From Pseudomonadota bacterium (lineage in GTDB: Bacteria; Desulfobacterota; Syntrophobacteria; Syntrophobacterales; Syntrophobacteraceae): a stretch of 44,524 nucleotides of DNA. Under the pieces are notes generated by a model, which was not told where the DNA came from, ran no database searches, and saw only the letters and a list, made by a program, of their open reading frames with translations. Location of the stretch: contig JAEZHY010000043.1 of the NCBI GenBank assembly GCA_023416335.1, forward strand, positions 1 through 44,524. Reading direction: 5' to 3'. Both the position numbers and the translations under genes were made by a program. Below, piece by piece: positions 17,935 through 25,581 of the stretch (positions are counted from its first letter, which is position 1; each line of letters starts with the position of its first letter).

Positions 17935-18480
17935 CGAATCCGGCGGAGCCGTCGCACTCCCGGATGCGGTTTGAACGAGAACAAAAGAAATGCGCCGCTG
18001 GTTCCCAAGGTCCGCCTTGGGAACCCCGCCCCGGCAGGCCGGATAGTAGCCCCTACGTGCTGTGCCTCTCAGGCCTCTATCCCAGCCTCTGCGCTTCGCA
18101 CCCGGAAACAATTACGGCCAACCCAAACTGATGCTGAGTTCAAGCACGGTTTCCCGTTTCCATCGGGTAAAAGCACGGTTTTCCTGACCGTGCCGGCCTC
18201 GAGTTGTGGCCCGGTTTCACGACCATCGAGTTCAGGCACGGTTTCACGACCGTGCCTGCCCGGGACTGCCGGAGGGCGCCCAGGGTGGCCCAGGCAGCGT
18301 CTTTTTGCTGCCTGGGTCCGAAGGACGGGAGGGAGGGACTAAGTTCCGGGCATTCCTCAAGCTCCGCCTTATTGGCGTCATCTTAGAATATGACGACGGT
18401 TTCATGCGCTGAAAGCGCTAAATAATTTCAGCCCTGGGTCAGCGGAGCGCCACCCCGGGAGACCCGGCCGCGTACCCCGA
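17935..18480. repeat. Mosaic of palindromic repeats, non-coding
   Basis: The 1,030 bases between the aconitase gene and 18592 hold no credible gene. This part is packed with palindromes: a reversed family B motif (about 17965-17985, CGGTTTGAACGAGAAC), GTTCCCAAGG/CCTTGGGAAC (18001-18024), family A copies (18173-18193 and 18235-18256, with a half copy near 18144), a 10-bp stem CCCAGGCAGC/GCTGCCTGGG (18289-18316) and a GC-rich element near 18431-18470 (GCCCTGGGTCAGCGGAGCGC, continuing into CACCCCGGG). At least four unrelated repeat types therefore sit side by side. Confidence 0.75.
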
Positions 18481-18591
18481 TCATGTTTACCCTGAGAGGG
18501 TTAAATAGAAGGAGTCCCCTGTTTCATCTGACGCAATGCCCCTACCCCTCCCTTCACTTTTCCGAAGTTCCACAAGAGGGCCCATCCTGCG

Positions 18592-19050
18592 TCACACCCC
18601 GGCTGCGAGGCTGTACACCAGCACGCCCAGGACAAAAAGGCTCACGGCTACGTACAGAAAATCGCGCTGCACGGCAAAAGCGAGAACTGCAAAAGCAACC
18701 CGGGTCACGGGCGTGATTATCAGGATCACAAGTCCGAACTGGATAACGCTCAGAGGCTGAAGGGAAAGGGCATGCCGGAAAATAGAACCGATGCTGGTCA
18801 AGTGGGAAGGTTCTCCACGAAATATTCCGTAATGCGGGACGGCAGTTTCAAAGTCTGCCATATATAAGATTGCTCCTGCCACAACGAGGATGGCGGAAAG
18901 GATCACTCCAATCCGCAGCAGGGCGCCGCTGATCCGGTCTATCTTCTTGTCGTCCGGGAATTTGCCGGTTTCACGCAGTTCGGAATCTCTATCCTCCTCC
19001 AGCGGACTATGCCGGGCAAAATCCATCAGCGCTCTCAAGGTATCCCGCAT
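18592..19050 (-). CDS. DUF1634 family membrane protein
   Basis: The 152-residue protein has a charged N-terminal part (about 1-40) and then three transmembrane helices (about 45-65, 97-115 and 128-150). The segment RIGVILSAILVVAGAILY matches the usual start of DUF1634 proteins, which are often encoded next to TauE/SafE permeases as here. Its ATG follows the TAA of the permease gene directly, so the two are translationally coupled. It may be an accessory subunit of the transporter; no function has been assigned from sequence. Confidence 0.75.
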   Translation of the reverse strand: MRDTLRALMDFARHSPLEEDRDSELRETGKFPDDKKIDRISGALLRIGVILSAILVVAGAILYMADFETAVPHYGIFRGEPSHLTSIGSIFRHALSLQPLSVIQFGLVILIITPVTRVAFAVLAFAVQRDFLYVAVSLFVLGVLVYSLAAGV

Positions 19051-19890
19051 TTAAAGCCCCCCAACCAGTCCGTTGTAGATCATTTCGACACCCAATGCCA
19101 AGATAACGGTCGCAAAGGCGAAGCGCAGAGAACACACCCGCGCGGCGACCAGCACCCGCGCCCCAATTAGAGAGCCCGCCAGGACTCCCAGCATGACGGG
19201 CATGGACAAGCCCGGATCTATGTACCCGCGGCTGAGATACACACCGGCACTGGCGGCGGCGGTTACGCCGATCATCAAATTGCTCGTGGTGGTTGAAACC
19301 TTGAACGGAAGACGCATCGCCTGATCCATTGCAAGGACCTTCACGGCCCCCGAGCCGATTCCAAGAAGGCCTGAAAGGGCCCCGGCAATTGCCATCAAGG
19401 CATATCCGACCGGAACGGCGTGTACATGGTAGGGGACAATGGCGCCGTCCGGGCCGGGACAGCTTCCATCCAGCTTCAGGCACTGCGCAATGCGGTCGGG
19501 CTTGTCATCGATTGCGCAGGCATGTCTGCGCCTGGATGCCAGCAGGGCCGAATACAGCAAAACCAGGCCGAAGACCAGGGTAATGATCCGTGTGGGCACC
19601 GAGGTGGCAATAGCGGCGCCGCCCAGGGCGCCCAGAGTCGTTGCCGTCTGAAGAAACATCCCTATCCGGCTGCTCGTAAACCCCTCTTTTACGTACGCCG
19701 CCGCCGCGCCCGAAGATGTTGCTATCACGGAAACAAGCGACGCTCCGATGGCGTAGCGAATATCCACGCCAAATCCCAGGGTCAGCAGGGGTATGATTAC
19801 AACCCCGCCTCCAAGCCCGGTCAGGGCCCCGAGGAACCCAGCGCCGAGTGCCCCTGAAAAAACGAGCATGCTGAATTCCATAATACTCAT
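19051..19890 (-). CDS. TauE/SafE family anion exporter or permease
   Basis: A 279-residue polytopic protein with about eight hydrophobic helices. It has the family's two repeat signatures, GFLGALTGLGGGVVIIPLL near the N-terminus and GALSGLLGIGSGAVKV near the middle. TauE/SafE members move sulfite, sulfoacetate or other sulfur and organic anions across the inner membrane; the substrate is not evident. ATG 19890 has AAGGA nine bases upstream. It forms a two-gene unit with the DUF1634 gene. The upstream region to 20167 is non-coding and holds a long hairpin. Confidence 0.85.
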   Translation of the reverse strand: MSIMEFSMLVFSGALGAGFLGALTGLGGGVVIIPLLTLGFGVDIRYAIGASLVSVIATSSGAAAAYVKEGFTSSRIGMFLQTATTLGALGGAAIATSVPTRIITLVFGLVLLYSALLASRRRHACAIDDKPDRIAQCLKLDGSCPGPDGAIVPYHVHAVPVGYALMAIAGALSGLLGIGSGAVKVLAMDQAMRLPFKVSTTTSNLMIGVTAAASAGVYLSRGYIDPGLSMPVMLGVLAGSLIGARVLVAARVCSLRFAFATVILALGVEMIYNGLVGGL

Positions 19891-20104
19891 GATTCAATTC
19901 CTTCTAGAAGATCGCCGCCTGCGCGGGTTCACCTGCCGGCAGCTTTTCGCCTGCCGCAACGTCATGGAAAACGGTGAAACGAATTGGAGGAAAACCACCA
20001 TCTGCAGATATTTCGGAGAGTTCGGAGCGGCCGGGAAAAACAACGGACCATCATTGCGTAAGAAGCTGGAGGCGAATCAAAGGAAAGCCCTGACCCGTTC
20101 CGGT

Positions 20105-20154
20105 GAAGAGAAACCCTGTTTAACCTTCTTCCAGGCGAAACAGGGTTTCTCTTC
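20105..20154. terminator. 17-bp perfect inverted repeat
   Basis: GAAGAGAAACCCTGTTT (20105-20121) pairs perfectly with AAACAGGGTTTCTCTTC (20138-20154) around a 16-base loop. It lies 13 bases past the stop of the small secreted protein gene (minus strand) and upstream of the TauE gene. There is no T-tract, so it may act as 3'-end protection, a weak terminator or a binding site. Confidence 0.65.
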
Positions 20155-20167
20155 CTGCCGACCCACC

Positions 20168-20398
20168 CTATCTGGCGGTTTGATCCGGGCTCACGGTACT
20201 TGCCCCTTCTTCTTCGGGCACCGTCAACCATCCCACTTTGGGACCGGCAAAGACGGCATGAGGCCGGTTGGAGGCGAAGAACCCATCCGAGCCTGATGGA
20301 GAGCCCGTTTGACCGGGCGACCGATCGACCGCTGCATATGTAAGCCCCGACACGAATACGATTGCAAAAAGCAGGCTGAATAAGACAAATTTTTTCAT
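20168..20398 (-). CDS. Small secreted protein, unknown function
   Basis: The 76-residue product begins with a clear signal peptide (MKKFVLFSLLFAIVFVSGLTYA, cleavage likely after YAA or TYA). The mature peptide of about 54 residues is Gly/Ser/Pro-rich, with the segment HAVFAGPKVGWLTVPEEE; I recognise no family. AAGGAGATT lies ten bases upstream of ATG 20398, and a good promoter (20445-20473) precedes it, so I consider it a real, independently regulated gene. Confidence 0.7.
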   Translation of the reverse strand: MKKFVLFSLLFAIVFVSGLTYAAVDRSPGQTGSPSGSDGFFASNRPHAVFAGPKVGWLTVPEEEGASTVSPDQTAR

Positions 20399-20444
20399 GG
20401 CATTAATCTCCTTTCCGGATTTGAAAATTAATCATTATTGAAAA

Positions 20445-20473
20445 AGAATAAATCCTTGTACTCGTACAAACAA
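20445..20473 (-). promoter_or_regulatory. Promoter with embedded palindrome, small secreted protein gene
   Basis: On the minus strand TTGTTT (20468-20473), a 17-base spacer and TATTCT (20445-20450). The spacer holds a perfect inverted repeat TTGTAC-GA-GTACAA (20456-20469), placed as an operator would be. A second palindrome GATTTATAAATC lies at 20496-20507. The rest of the space up to the HU terminator at 20743 shows no gene. Confidence 0.5.
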
Positions 20474-20742
20474 TTGAAACAGAAATTGTATTATCGATTT
20501 ATAAATCAGGTTCAGAACACCAATAGAGTCGTTAATTCCCGAGCATCGCTTTGATAATGGCTTCGCAACACGAACATGTAATTGAGAGTCCCTGGAAACG
20601 GGAAGGTCGAGCAACTGCAGAGAGTAAAGGGAAATACTGGATTCAGAGATGGGCAATAATCCGGGGCTGTGCTTTTGTGATGGGAACTGTCTGAAAAGCT
20701 TCTACATACTGAAAGTCGTTTCCTGGGATAGGATAGGACTTG

Positions 20743-20782
20743 AAAAAGAAAGGGATCACTGGCCAAGGGCAGCAATCCCTTT
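20743..20782 (-). terminator. Terminator of HU gene
   Basis: On the minus strand AAAGGGAT and ATCCCTTT form an 8-bp stem around an 18-base loop, followed by CTTTTTC. It lies about 40 bases past the HU stop codon. Confidence 0.65.
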
Positions 20783-20820
20783 CATTTCCATATCGAAAGC
20801 AGAGGGGATAAAGTAACGCC

Positions 20821-21093
20821 TTACTTTACTTTTTCACTGAGCGTCTTGCCGGCTTTGAACTTCACCACTTTGGATGCAGGAATGCTGATCTTTTCGCCGG
20901 TCCGAGGATTGCGGCCTTCTCTCTGGGATCTTTCGCCAACGCTGAATGTGCCGAAACCTACCAGAGTAATCTTGTCACCACCCGAAAGAGCGTCGGAAAC
21001 GGCAGCGACAAATCCATCAACTGCTTTTTCAGCCTGAGACTTCGTAATTCCACTTTCACCAGCGATTTTTGCTACTAATTCCGCTTTCGTCAT
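20821..21093 (-). CDS. hup: HU family DNA-binding protein
   Basis: A 90-residue nucleoid protein of standard HU length. It begins [20 protein letters not shown]; the DNA-binding arm contains [22 protein letters not shown], with the usual RNPxTG tip that inserts into the minor groove, and ends in [12 protein letters not shown]. It bends and compacts DNA as a dimer. ATG 21093 follows AGGAGGAAAG, a strong ribosome binding site fitting an abundant protein. It is a single-gene unit with its own terminator. IHF subunits are similar but usually slightly longer and differ in the arm. Confidence 0.95.
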   Translation of the reverse strand: MTKAELVAKIAGESGITKSQAEKAVDGFVAAVSDALSGGDKITLVGFGTFSVGERSQREGRNPRTGEKISIPASKVVKFKAGKTLSEKVK

Positions 21094-21519
21094 TTTCTTT
21101 CCTCCTCATGATAATAATACAATAAAAAAAGCCTCCCCCTTTTGAACAACAGCGTCCAGCAACGCGTTCTTCCACCCCCTCTCAAGGTTTGGCCCCTCCG
21201 ACAGGGCGTACTTTGGCCCTCAGTTCATTCCATTTCCATGGCAAAGGACCTTATCCCGCTCCTGTTCACGTTTTGCTGCAAATCGTTCTTATATCCAGAT
21301 TGAATGCTTTGTCCATAAAAATCGACATAGGATAAGTGAAAAAGTGGTGCCTAGCTTAGTTGTGAAGAATATTTCCTCCCAGAGGAAAGCGCAAGGGAAA
21401 TTATTGATGCAGGAGCGATTTGACCTCACTTAATTGCCTTTTAATTGCACCCGACTTATATGGGGAATTAGTCAGGCATGTAGCGGGTCTTTCTGAAAAC
21501 CTTTTACAAGGAGGCCGTT
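21094..21519. other. Divergent spacer, HU / ABM-domain gene
   Basis: No gene is visible in these 426 bases. It must hold the promoters of HU (minus) and of the ABM-domain gene (plus). AT-rich hexamers such as TATTAT near 21110 and TTATAT near 21455 are candidates but no pair with good spacing was convincing. Confidence 0.4.
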
Positions 21520-21807
21520 ATGACCATTCGAGTACTAATCGAAAGGGAAATTGAGCCGGGTCAGGAAGCCAGGTTGCATCAGGTAATGACCCAGGTCCGG
21601 TCCAAAGCGATGAAGGCCAGGGGATACATCTCCGGCGAGACGCTCAGAGCACTTGACAATCCGAACAAATACCTCGTCATCAGCAACTGGAACACAATCG
21701 AAGACTGGAAGAACTGGGAGAAAAACCCGGAACGCGCGAAGTGCCACACGGACCTGATGCCGTTGCTCGTCGGCAGAGAAAAATGCACTGTTTTCACCCA
21801 TCTTTAA
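21520..21807 (+). CDS. Antibiotic biosynthesis monooxygenase (ABM) domain protein
   Basis: The 95-residue protein is a single ABM/dimeric alpha-beta barrel domain: beta strand TIRVLIEREIEPGQE, helix about 18-33, ARGYISGETLRALDNPNKYLVISNW, and WKNWEKNPER before the last strand. Such proteins include cofactor-free quinol monooxygenases and haem-degrading enzymes, but many are uncharacterised, and no haem ligand pattern is evident. ATG 21520 follows AAGGAGG. It is a single gene ending at a strong hairpin (21922-21944). Confidence 0.85.
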   Translation: MTIRVLIEREIEPGQEARLHQVMTQVRSKAMKARGYISGETLRALDNPNKYLVISNWNTIEDWKNWEKNPERAKCHTDLMPLLVGREKCTVFTHL

Positions 21808-21921
21808 ATTCCCGTTCTGCCGGCCCCCTCTCGCGTCTTCCTCTCCTTCGCAAGCTCTCCCTCGAAATTCCGCAATTTTAGAGTATCCATCATACTCCGA
21901 TCGAAATTATACCTGTTGCTT

Positions 21922-21944
21922 GGGCAGGGATAAGGTCCCTGCCC
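21922..21944. terminator. Bidirectional hairpin between ABM gene and rel
   Basis: GGGCAGGGA and TCCCTGCCC form a perfect 9-bp stem with loop TAAGG. On the plus strand it is followed by CATTATTTTATT. It lies between two convergent genes and is eight bases from the rel stop, so it can serve both. Confidence 0.7.
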
Positions 21945-21951
21945 CATTATT

Positions 21952-24090
21952 TTATTCCATCGCCCTCTGGACCCGGTAAACACCCCGTTCGCTTCTCAGG
22001 GCGGACATGACCCGCTGGAGGTGTTTCGAATCCCGGACCTCGATTCGCAGACTGCACACGCTCGAAGTCTCGGCCTGGCTTTCGACCTGAAGGTTGAGCA
22101 CATTTACATCCATCTGGCCGAGCACGCCGTTGAGGGCCGCATAGATTCCTTTTTCTCCGGAATGAACGATCCGGATATCGACCGGGAAGAGTTGCTCTTT
22201 ACCCGAATCCCACTGGACGTCGATTTTCCTGCTCAGGTCACCGCGTTCCAGGTTCTTGCAGGAACTCCTGTGCACAGTGATCCCGCGCCCCCTCGTTATG
22301 TATCCCATTATGGCTTCGCCCGGAACGGGGTTGCAGCAATGAGCCATGCGTATCAGGACGTCATCGACACCTTTGACCTTGATTCCGTCTTTGGCGGGTG
22401 CCGGCTTGCGCTTCTCGATCAGAATTTCGTCTTTATGATGCTCTTCCTCGGGAGGAAGCGCCGTCAGTTTTCCAATCACCTGGTACGCGGTGATCTTGTG
22501 ATAGCCGATTGCCGCCAGGAGATCGTCGACGCTCTTTAGAGAGAAGGCCTTCGAAGCCTCCGAAAGCTCGGGGGAATTCAGGTAATTGTTGAAGTTCAGG
22601 CCTTTTTTCCTGAACTCGCGCTCGCAGATATCCCTTCCAAGGGCAATCGACCGCTCCCGCTCCTCCGTTTTGAACCAGTGCTTGATCCTGCTGATCGCTT
22701 TGGTCGATTTGACCTGCTTGAGCCAATCCTTGCTCGGGCGGTGATTTGCCGCGGTCAGGATCTCGACCTTGTCCCCGTTCTGCAGCTCGTACCTGAGCTG
22801 AACCAGCTTTCCGTTGACCCTAGCCCCCACACACCGGTGGCCGACCTCGGTATGCACTTCATAGGCGAAGTCGACGGGAGTTGAACCCTTCGGGAAAGCC
22901 TTGACCTCTCCGTTCGGGGTAAAAACGTAGACCTCGTCGGGATAGAGATCGACCTTGACTGTGTCGATAAACGTCTTCGTATCGCTCCAGTCTCTGCTCA
23001 GTTCCATGAGCTGCCGCAGCCAAGAGAAGCGCTGGGTTTCCTGCTGGTCGATTTCGGTGAGCGGCTTACGCTCTTTATAGAGCCAGTGTGCCGCAATCCC
23101 TTCATTCGCGATCCGGTCCATTTCCTCGGAACGGATCTGCACCTCCATCCTCTCGCCGTAGGGCCCGATCACAGTGGTATGGAGGGCCTGGTACATGTTG
23201 GATTTGGGTTTGATGATGTAATCTTTGTACCTGCCCTCGACCGGTTCCCAAAGCGCGTGGACGAGAGCGAGCGTTTCATAGCAGGTCTTTACCGAATCGA
23301 CTATGATCCGGAACGCGGTAAGGTCGTATATACGCGTAAGGTCGAGCTTCTGGCGCTCCATCTTCTGGTAGATGCTGTAGATATGCTTGGGACGGCCGTA
23401 GATGCGTCCTTTGAGGCCGTACTCGGCCATGCGCGCGGTCAGGACCTGTTCGACTTCGTCGATATAGCGCTGCCTGTCTTCCTCGGTCTTTGCAAGGCCG
23501 GTCGCTATTTCATCATAAGCCTTGGGGAGAAGGCACTTGAATGCGAGGTTTTCCAGCTCCCGCTTGACCCAGTCAATGCCGAGCCTGCCTGCCAGCGGAG
23601 CGTAAATATCGAGTGTTTCCTGGGCCGTATTGGTCCCGATTATACTGCCCCGGCACGAAATCTCCCGGGTCTCATCCAGGCGGTCCGCCAGTTTCACCAG
23701 GACGACACGGATGTCCTGCGATATTGCAAGGATCATCTTTCGAATATATTCGGCCTGCCGTTCCTTGCGGCTGCTGTAGGCGATCTGGGTCAGCCTGTTC
23801 ACGTCGCGAACGATTTGCGCGATTTCCGTCCCGAACTGCGCAGCCAGTTCTTCCTGGGAGGCATATTTCTTTTCGAGAGAATCGTGCAATAGGCCGGCAA
23901 CGACGCTTTCTTCGTCCAGCTGCATGCGGGTGAGAATACCGGCCACGGACAACGGGTGCTCCAGATAAGGCCCGTCCGCCGCTTTGCCGTTATAAGACCG
24001 GGCAATAAAGACGTAAGCCTTCTCGAGAAGCGAAATGTTCGCTTTGGGATGATATCCGAGTATTCTGTCAACCAGTTCGAAGAAACGCAC
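21952..24090 (-). CDS. rel: (p)ppGpp synthetase of the RelA/SpoT family, hydrolase site degenerate
   Basis: The 712 residues follow the full Rel layout: HD hydrolase domain (about 25-150), synthetase domain (about 215-350), TGS (about 380-445, DLYPDEVYVFTPNGE), conserved-Cys region (AHCCNPVPGE) and C-terminal ACT. Synthetase motifs are intact, including GRPKHIYSIYQKM, YDLTAFRII, GRYKDYI (RXKD type, as in bifunctional enzymes), NMYQALHTTV and EVQIRSEEM. In the HD domain His45, His69-Asp70, Glu73 and Asp136 are kept, but the second acid of HDxxED is Lys74 and the N of LADRxHN is Glu140; see findings. It transfers pyrophosphate from ATP to GDP/GTP on stalled ribosomes. The start is GTG 24090 with AGGA upstream; it is 46 bases after ispG. 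Confidence 0.93.
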   Translation of the reverse strand: MRFFELVDRILGYHPKANISLLEKAYVFIARSYNGKAADGPYLEHPLSVAGILTRMQLDEESVVAGLLHDSLEKKYASQEELAAQFGTEIAQIVRDVNRLTQIAYSSRKERQAEYIRKMILAISQDIRVVLVKLADRLDETREISCRGSIIGTNTAQETLDIYAPLAGRLGIDWVKRELENLAFKCLLPKAYDEIATGLAKTEEDRQRYIDEVEQVLTARMAEYGLKGRIYGRPKHIYSIYQKMERQKLDLTRIYDLTAFRIIVDSVKTCYETLALVHALWEPVEGRYKDYIIKPKSNMYQALHTTVIGPYGERMEVQIRSEEMDRIANEGIAAHWLYKERKPLTEIDQQETQRFSWLRQLMELSRDWSDTKTFIDTVKVDLYPDEVYVFTPNGEVKAFPKGSTPVDFAYEVHTEVGHRCVGARVNGKLVQLRYELQNGDKVEILTAANHRPSKDWLKQVKSTKAISRIKHWFKTEERERSIALGRDICEREFRKKGLNFNNYLNSPELSEASKAFSLKSVDDLLAAIGYHKITAYQVIGKLTALPPEEEHHKDEILIEKRKPAPAKDGIKVKGVDDVLIRMAHCCNPVPGEAIMGYITRGRGITVHRSSCKNLERGDLSRKIDVQWDSGKEQLFPVDIRIVHSGEKGIYAALNGVLGQMDVNVLNLQVESQAETSSVCSLRIEVRDSKHLQRVMSALRSERGVYRVQRAME

Positions 24091-24117
24091 GACAAGTCCT
24101 GCCTGCCTTGAGTTTTT

Positions 24118-24133
24118 GCCGGCAAATGCCGGC
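24118..24133 (-). other. Small hairpin between ispG and rel
   Basis: GCCGGC, loop of four bases, GCCGGC, with outer TTGAG/CTCAA complementarity. It falls in the 46-base space between ispG and rel. It may modulate read-through or mRNA decay. Confidence 0.4.
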
Positions 24134-24136
24134 TGC

Positions 24137-25216
24137 TCAAATGCCTGTTTTTTCTCCCGTCATCTGCTCCACTTCGGAGATGAGGCGGCTCAAGAGTTCC
24201 GATTCGGGCACCTTCTCCACCTTTTCCCCTTTTTTGAAAAGGATGCCGCTTTCCCTGCCCCCGGCAATACCGACGTCGGCTTCCCGGGCCTCACCGGGTC
24301 CGTTTACCACACAGCCCATTATCGCGACTTTAAGTGGAGAGCGAACCTTCTTGAGCAAGGCCTCCGCCTTCTCAACCAGGGGGATGAGATCGATCTCCGT
24401 CCTGCCGCAGGTCGGGCAACTGACCAGTTCCACTCCCCTATCCCGCAGCTTCAGGGCCCGCAGGATCGAGTAGGCGACGAACATTTCCTCTTCCGGGTCG
24501 GCCGTGAGAGATACGCGGAAGGTGTCCCCTATTCCCTCCAGCAGCAGCAAACCGATTCCCATGGCCGACTTTATCGCCCCGCTCACCACAGTACCCGCCT
24601 CGGTGACTCCGAGGTGAAACGGATAGTCCGTTTTTTGCGCAAGCAGCCTGTATGAAGCGATCGTGTTAATCACGTCGGACGATTTGAGCGAGATCTTTAT
24701 CAGCCCGAAATCGTTGTCTTCGAAGAACCGGATGTGGCGCATCGCGCTCTCGACCATTGCTTCGGGAGTCGGATGCCCGTATTTGGCGAGGAGGTCTTTT
24801 TCGACCGAGCCGCTGTTTACACCTATCCGTACCGGAACCTGACGCTCCCTGGCAACTTCGATCACACGTTTTACCCTGTCGACCGAACCGATGTTTCCCG
24901 GATTTATGCGAATCGCGTCGGCCCCGGCGCGCATCGCCCCGATTGCCAGGCGATAGTCGAAGTGTATGTCTGCAATGATCGGAATGCCTATGGACTTCTT
25001 TATCTTCTCGAAGCTCTCGACGGCTTCTTCGTCGGGGACCGCCACGCGGATGATTTCACACCCGGCGCTTTCCAATCGTTTTATCTGGTTCACGGTTGCA
25101 CGCCAGTCACGCGTGTCCGTGTTGGTCATCGACTGAACCGACACCGGTGCATTCCCCCCCACCGGAACATTGCCGATCGATATCTGCCTGCTAACCCGTC
25201 TTGAGATAGTCTCCAA
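24137..25216 (-). CDS. ispG: (E)-4-hydroxy-3-methylbut-2-enyl-diphosphate synthase
   Basis: IspG (GcpE) makes HMBPP from methylerythritol cyclodiphosphate in the MEP isoprenoid pathway, using a 4Fe-4S cluster. The 359-residue bacterial form shows VQSMTNTDT, ADIHFDYRLA, RINPGNIG, GVNSGS and the cluster motif Cys267/Cys270 (SCPTCGR) with Cys302 and Glu309 (GCVVNGPGE). The conserved N-terminus (TISRRVSRQISIGNVPVGG) requires a start at or near 25216, where only TTG is available, with GAGGG about seven bases upstream. It is followed by rel. A promoter with a palindrome lies at 25380-25408. Confidence 0.95.
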   Translation of the reverse strand: METISRRVSRQISIGNVPVGGNAPVSVQSMTNTDTRDWRATVNQIKRLESAGCEIIRVAVPDEEAVESFEKIKKSIGIPIIADIHFDYRLAIGAMRAGADAIRINPGNIGSVDRVKRVIEVARERQVPVRIGVNSGSVEKDLLAKYGHPTPEAMVESAMRHIRFFEDNDFGLIKISLKSSDVINTIASYRLLAQKTDYPFHLGVTEAGTVVSGAIKSAMGIGLLLLEGIGDTFRVSLTADPEEEMFVAYSILRALKLRDRGVELVSCPTCGRTEIDLIPLVEKAEALLKKVRSPLKVAIMGCVVNGPGEAREADVGIAGGRESGILFKKGEKVEKVPESELLSRLISEVEQMTGEKTGI

Positions 25217-25379
25217 ATCAGTCCCTCTGTTTTCTCGCGAGCCGTTTCCTCTCGAAACCGCGGCATTGACGCACCGGTGCGGGAGGCCGACTCCCGGGAG
25301 GATTTATCCCGGATATTTTCCAAAACTTTATTGTAAAAAACTTGCAGGCTGTTTCCAATCATCCACAACCATGCACTGC

Positions 25380-25408
25380 ATAATAATCGTATATACATGA
25401 TATGTATA
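25380..25408 (-). promoter_or_regulatory. Candidate ispG promoter overlapped by a 17-bp palindrome
   Basis: On the minus strand TATACA (25403-25408), a 17-base spacer and TATTAT (25380-25385). A perfect palindrome TATACAT-GAT-ATGTATA (25392-25408) covers the minus-35 box and half the spacer. The 365-base space between ispG and the oppositely oriented glgA shows no gene; a repressor bound here could control either side. Confidence 0.45.
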
Positions 25409-25581
25409 CTGCGCAAAATCGAGAAAGGCTTCTTCCGCCCGGAGTTGAGGGTTTAATATGATCCTGATTTGGTGTAAAGGATAGCCGATTTATCGGGTTA
25501 CATGTGGGCTTCGCGATTGATCGTCCTCTTTTGAGCCGTGTCCGTATTCCCGTTCGGGACGGCTCTGCCGAAAGCGAAAAA

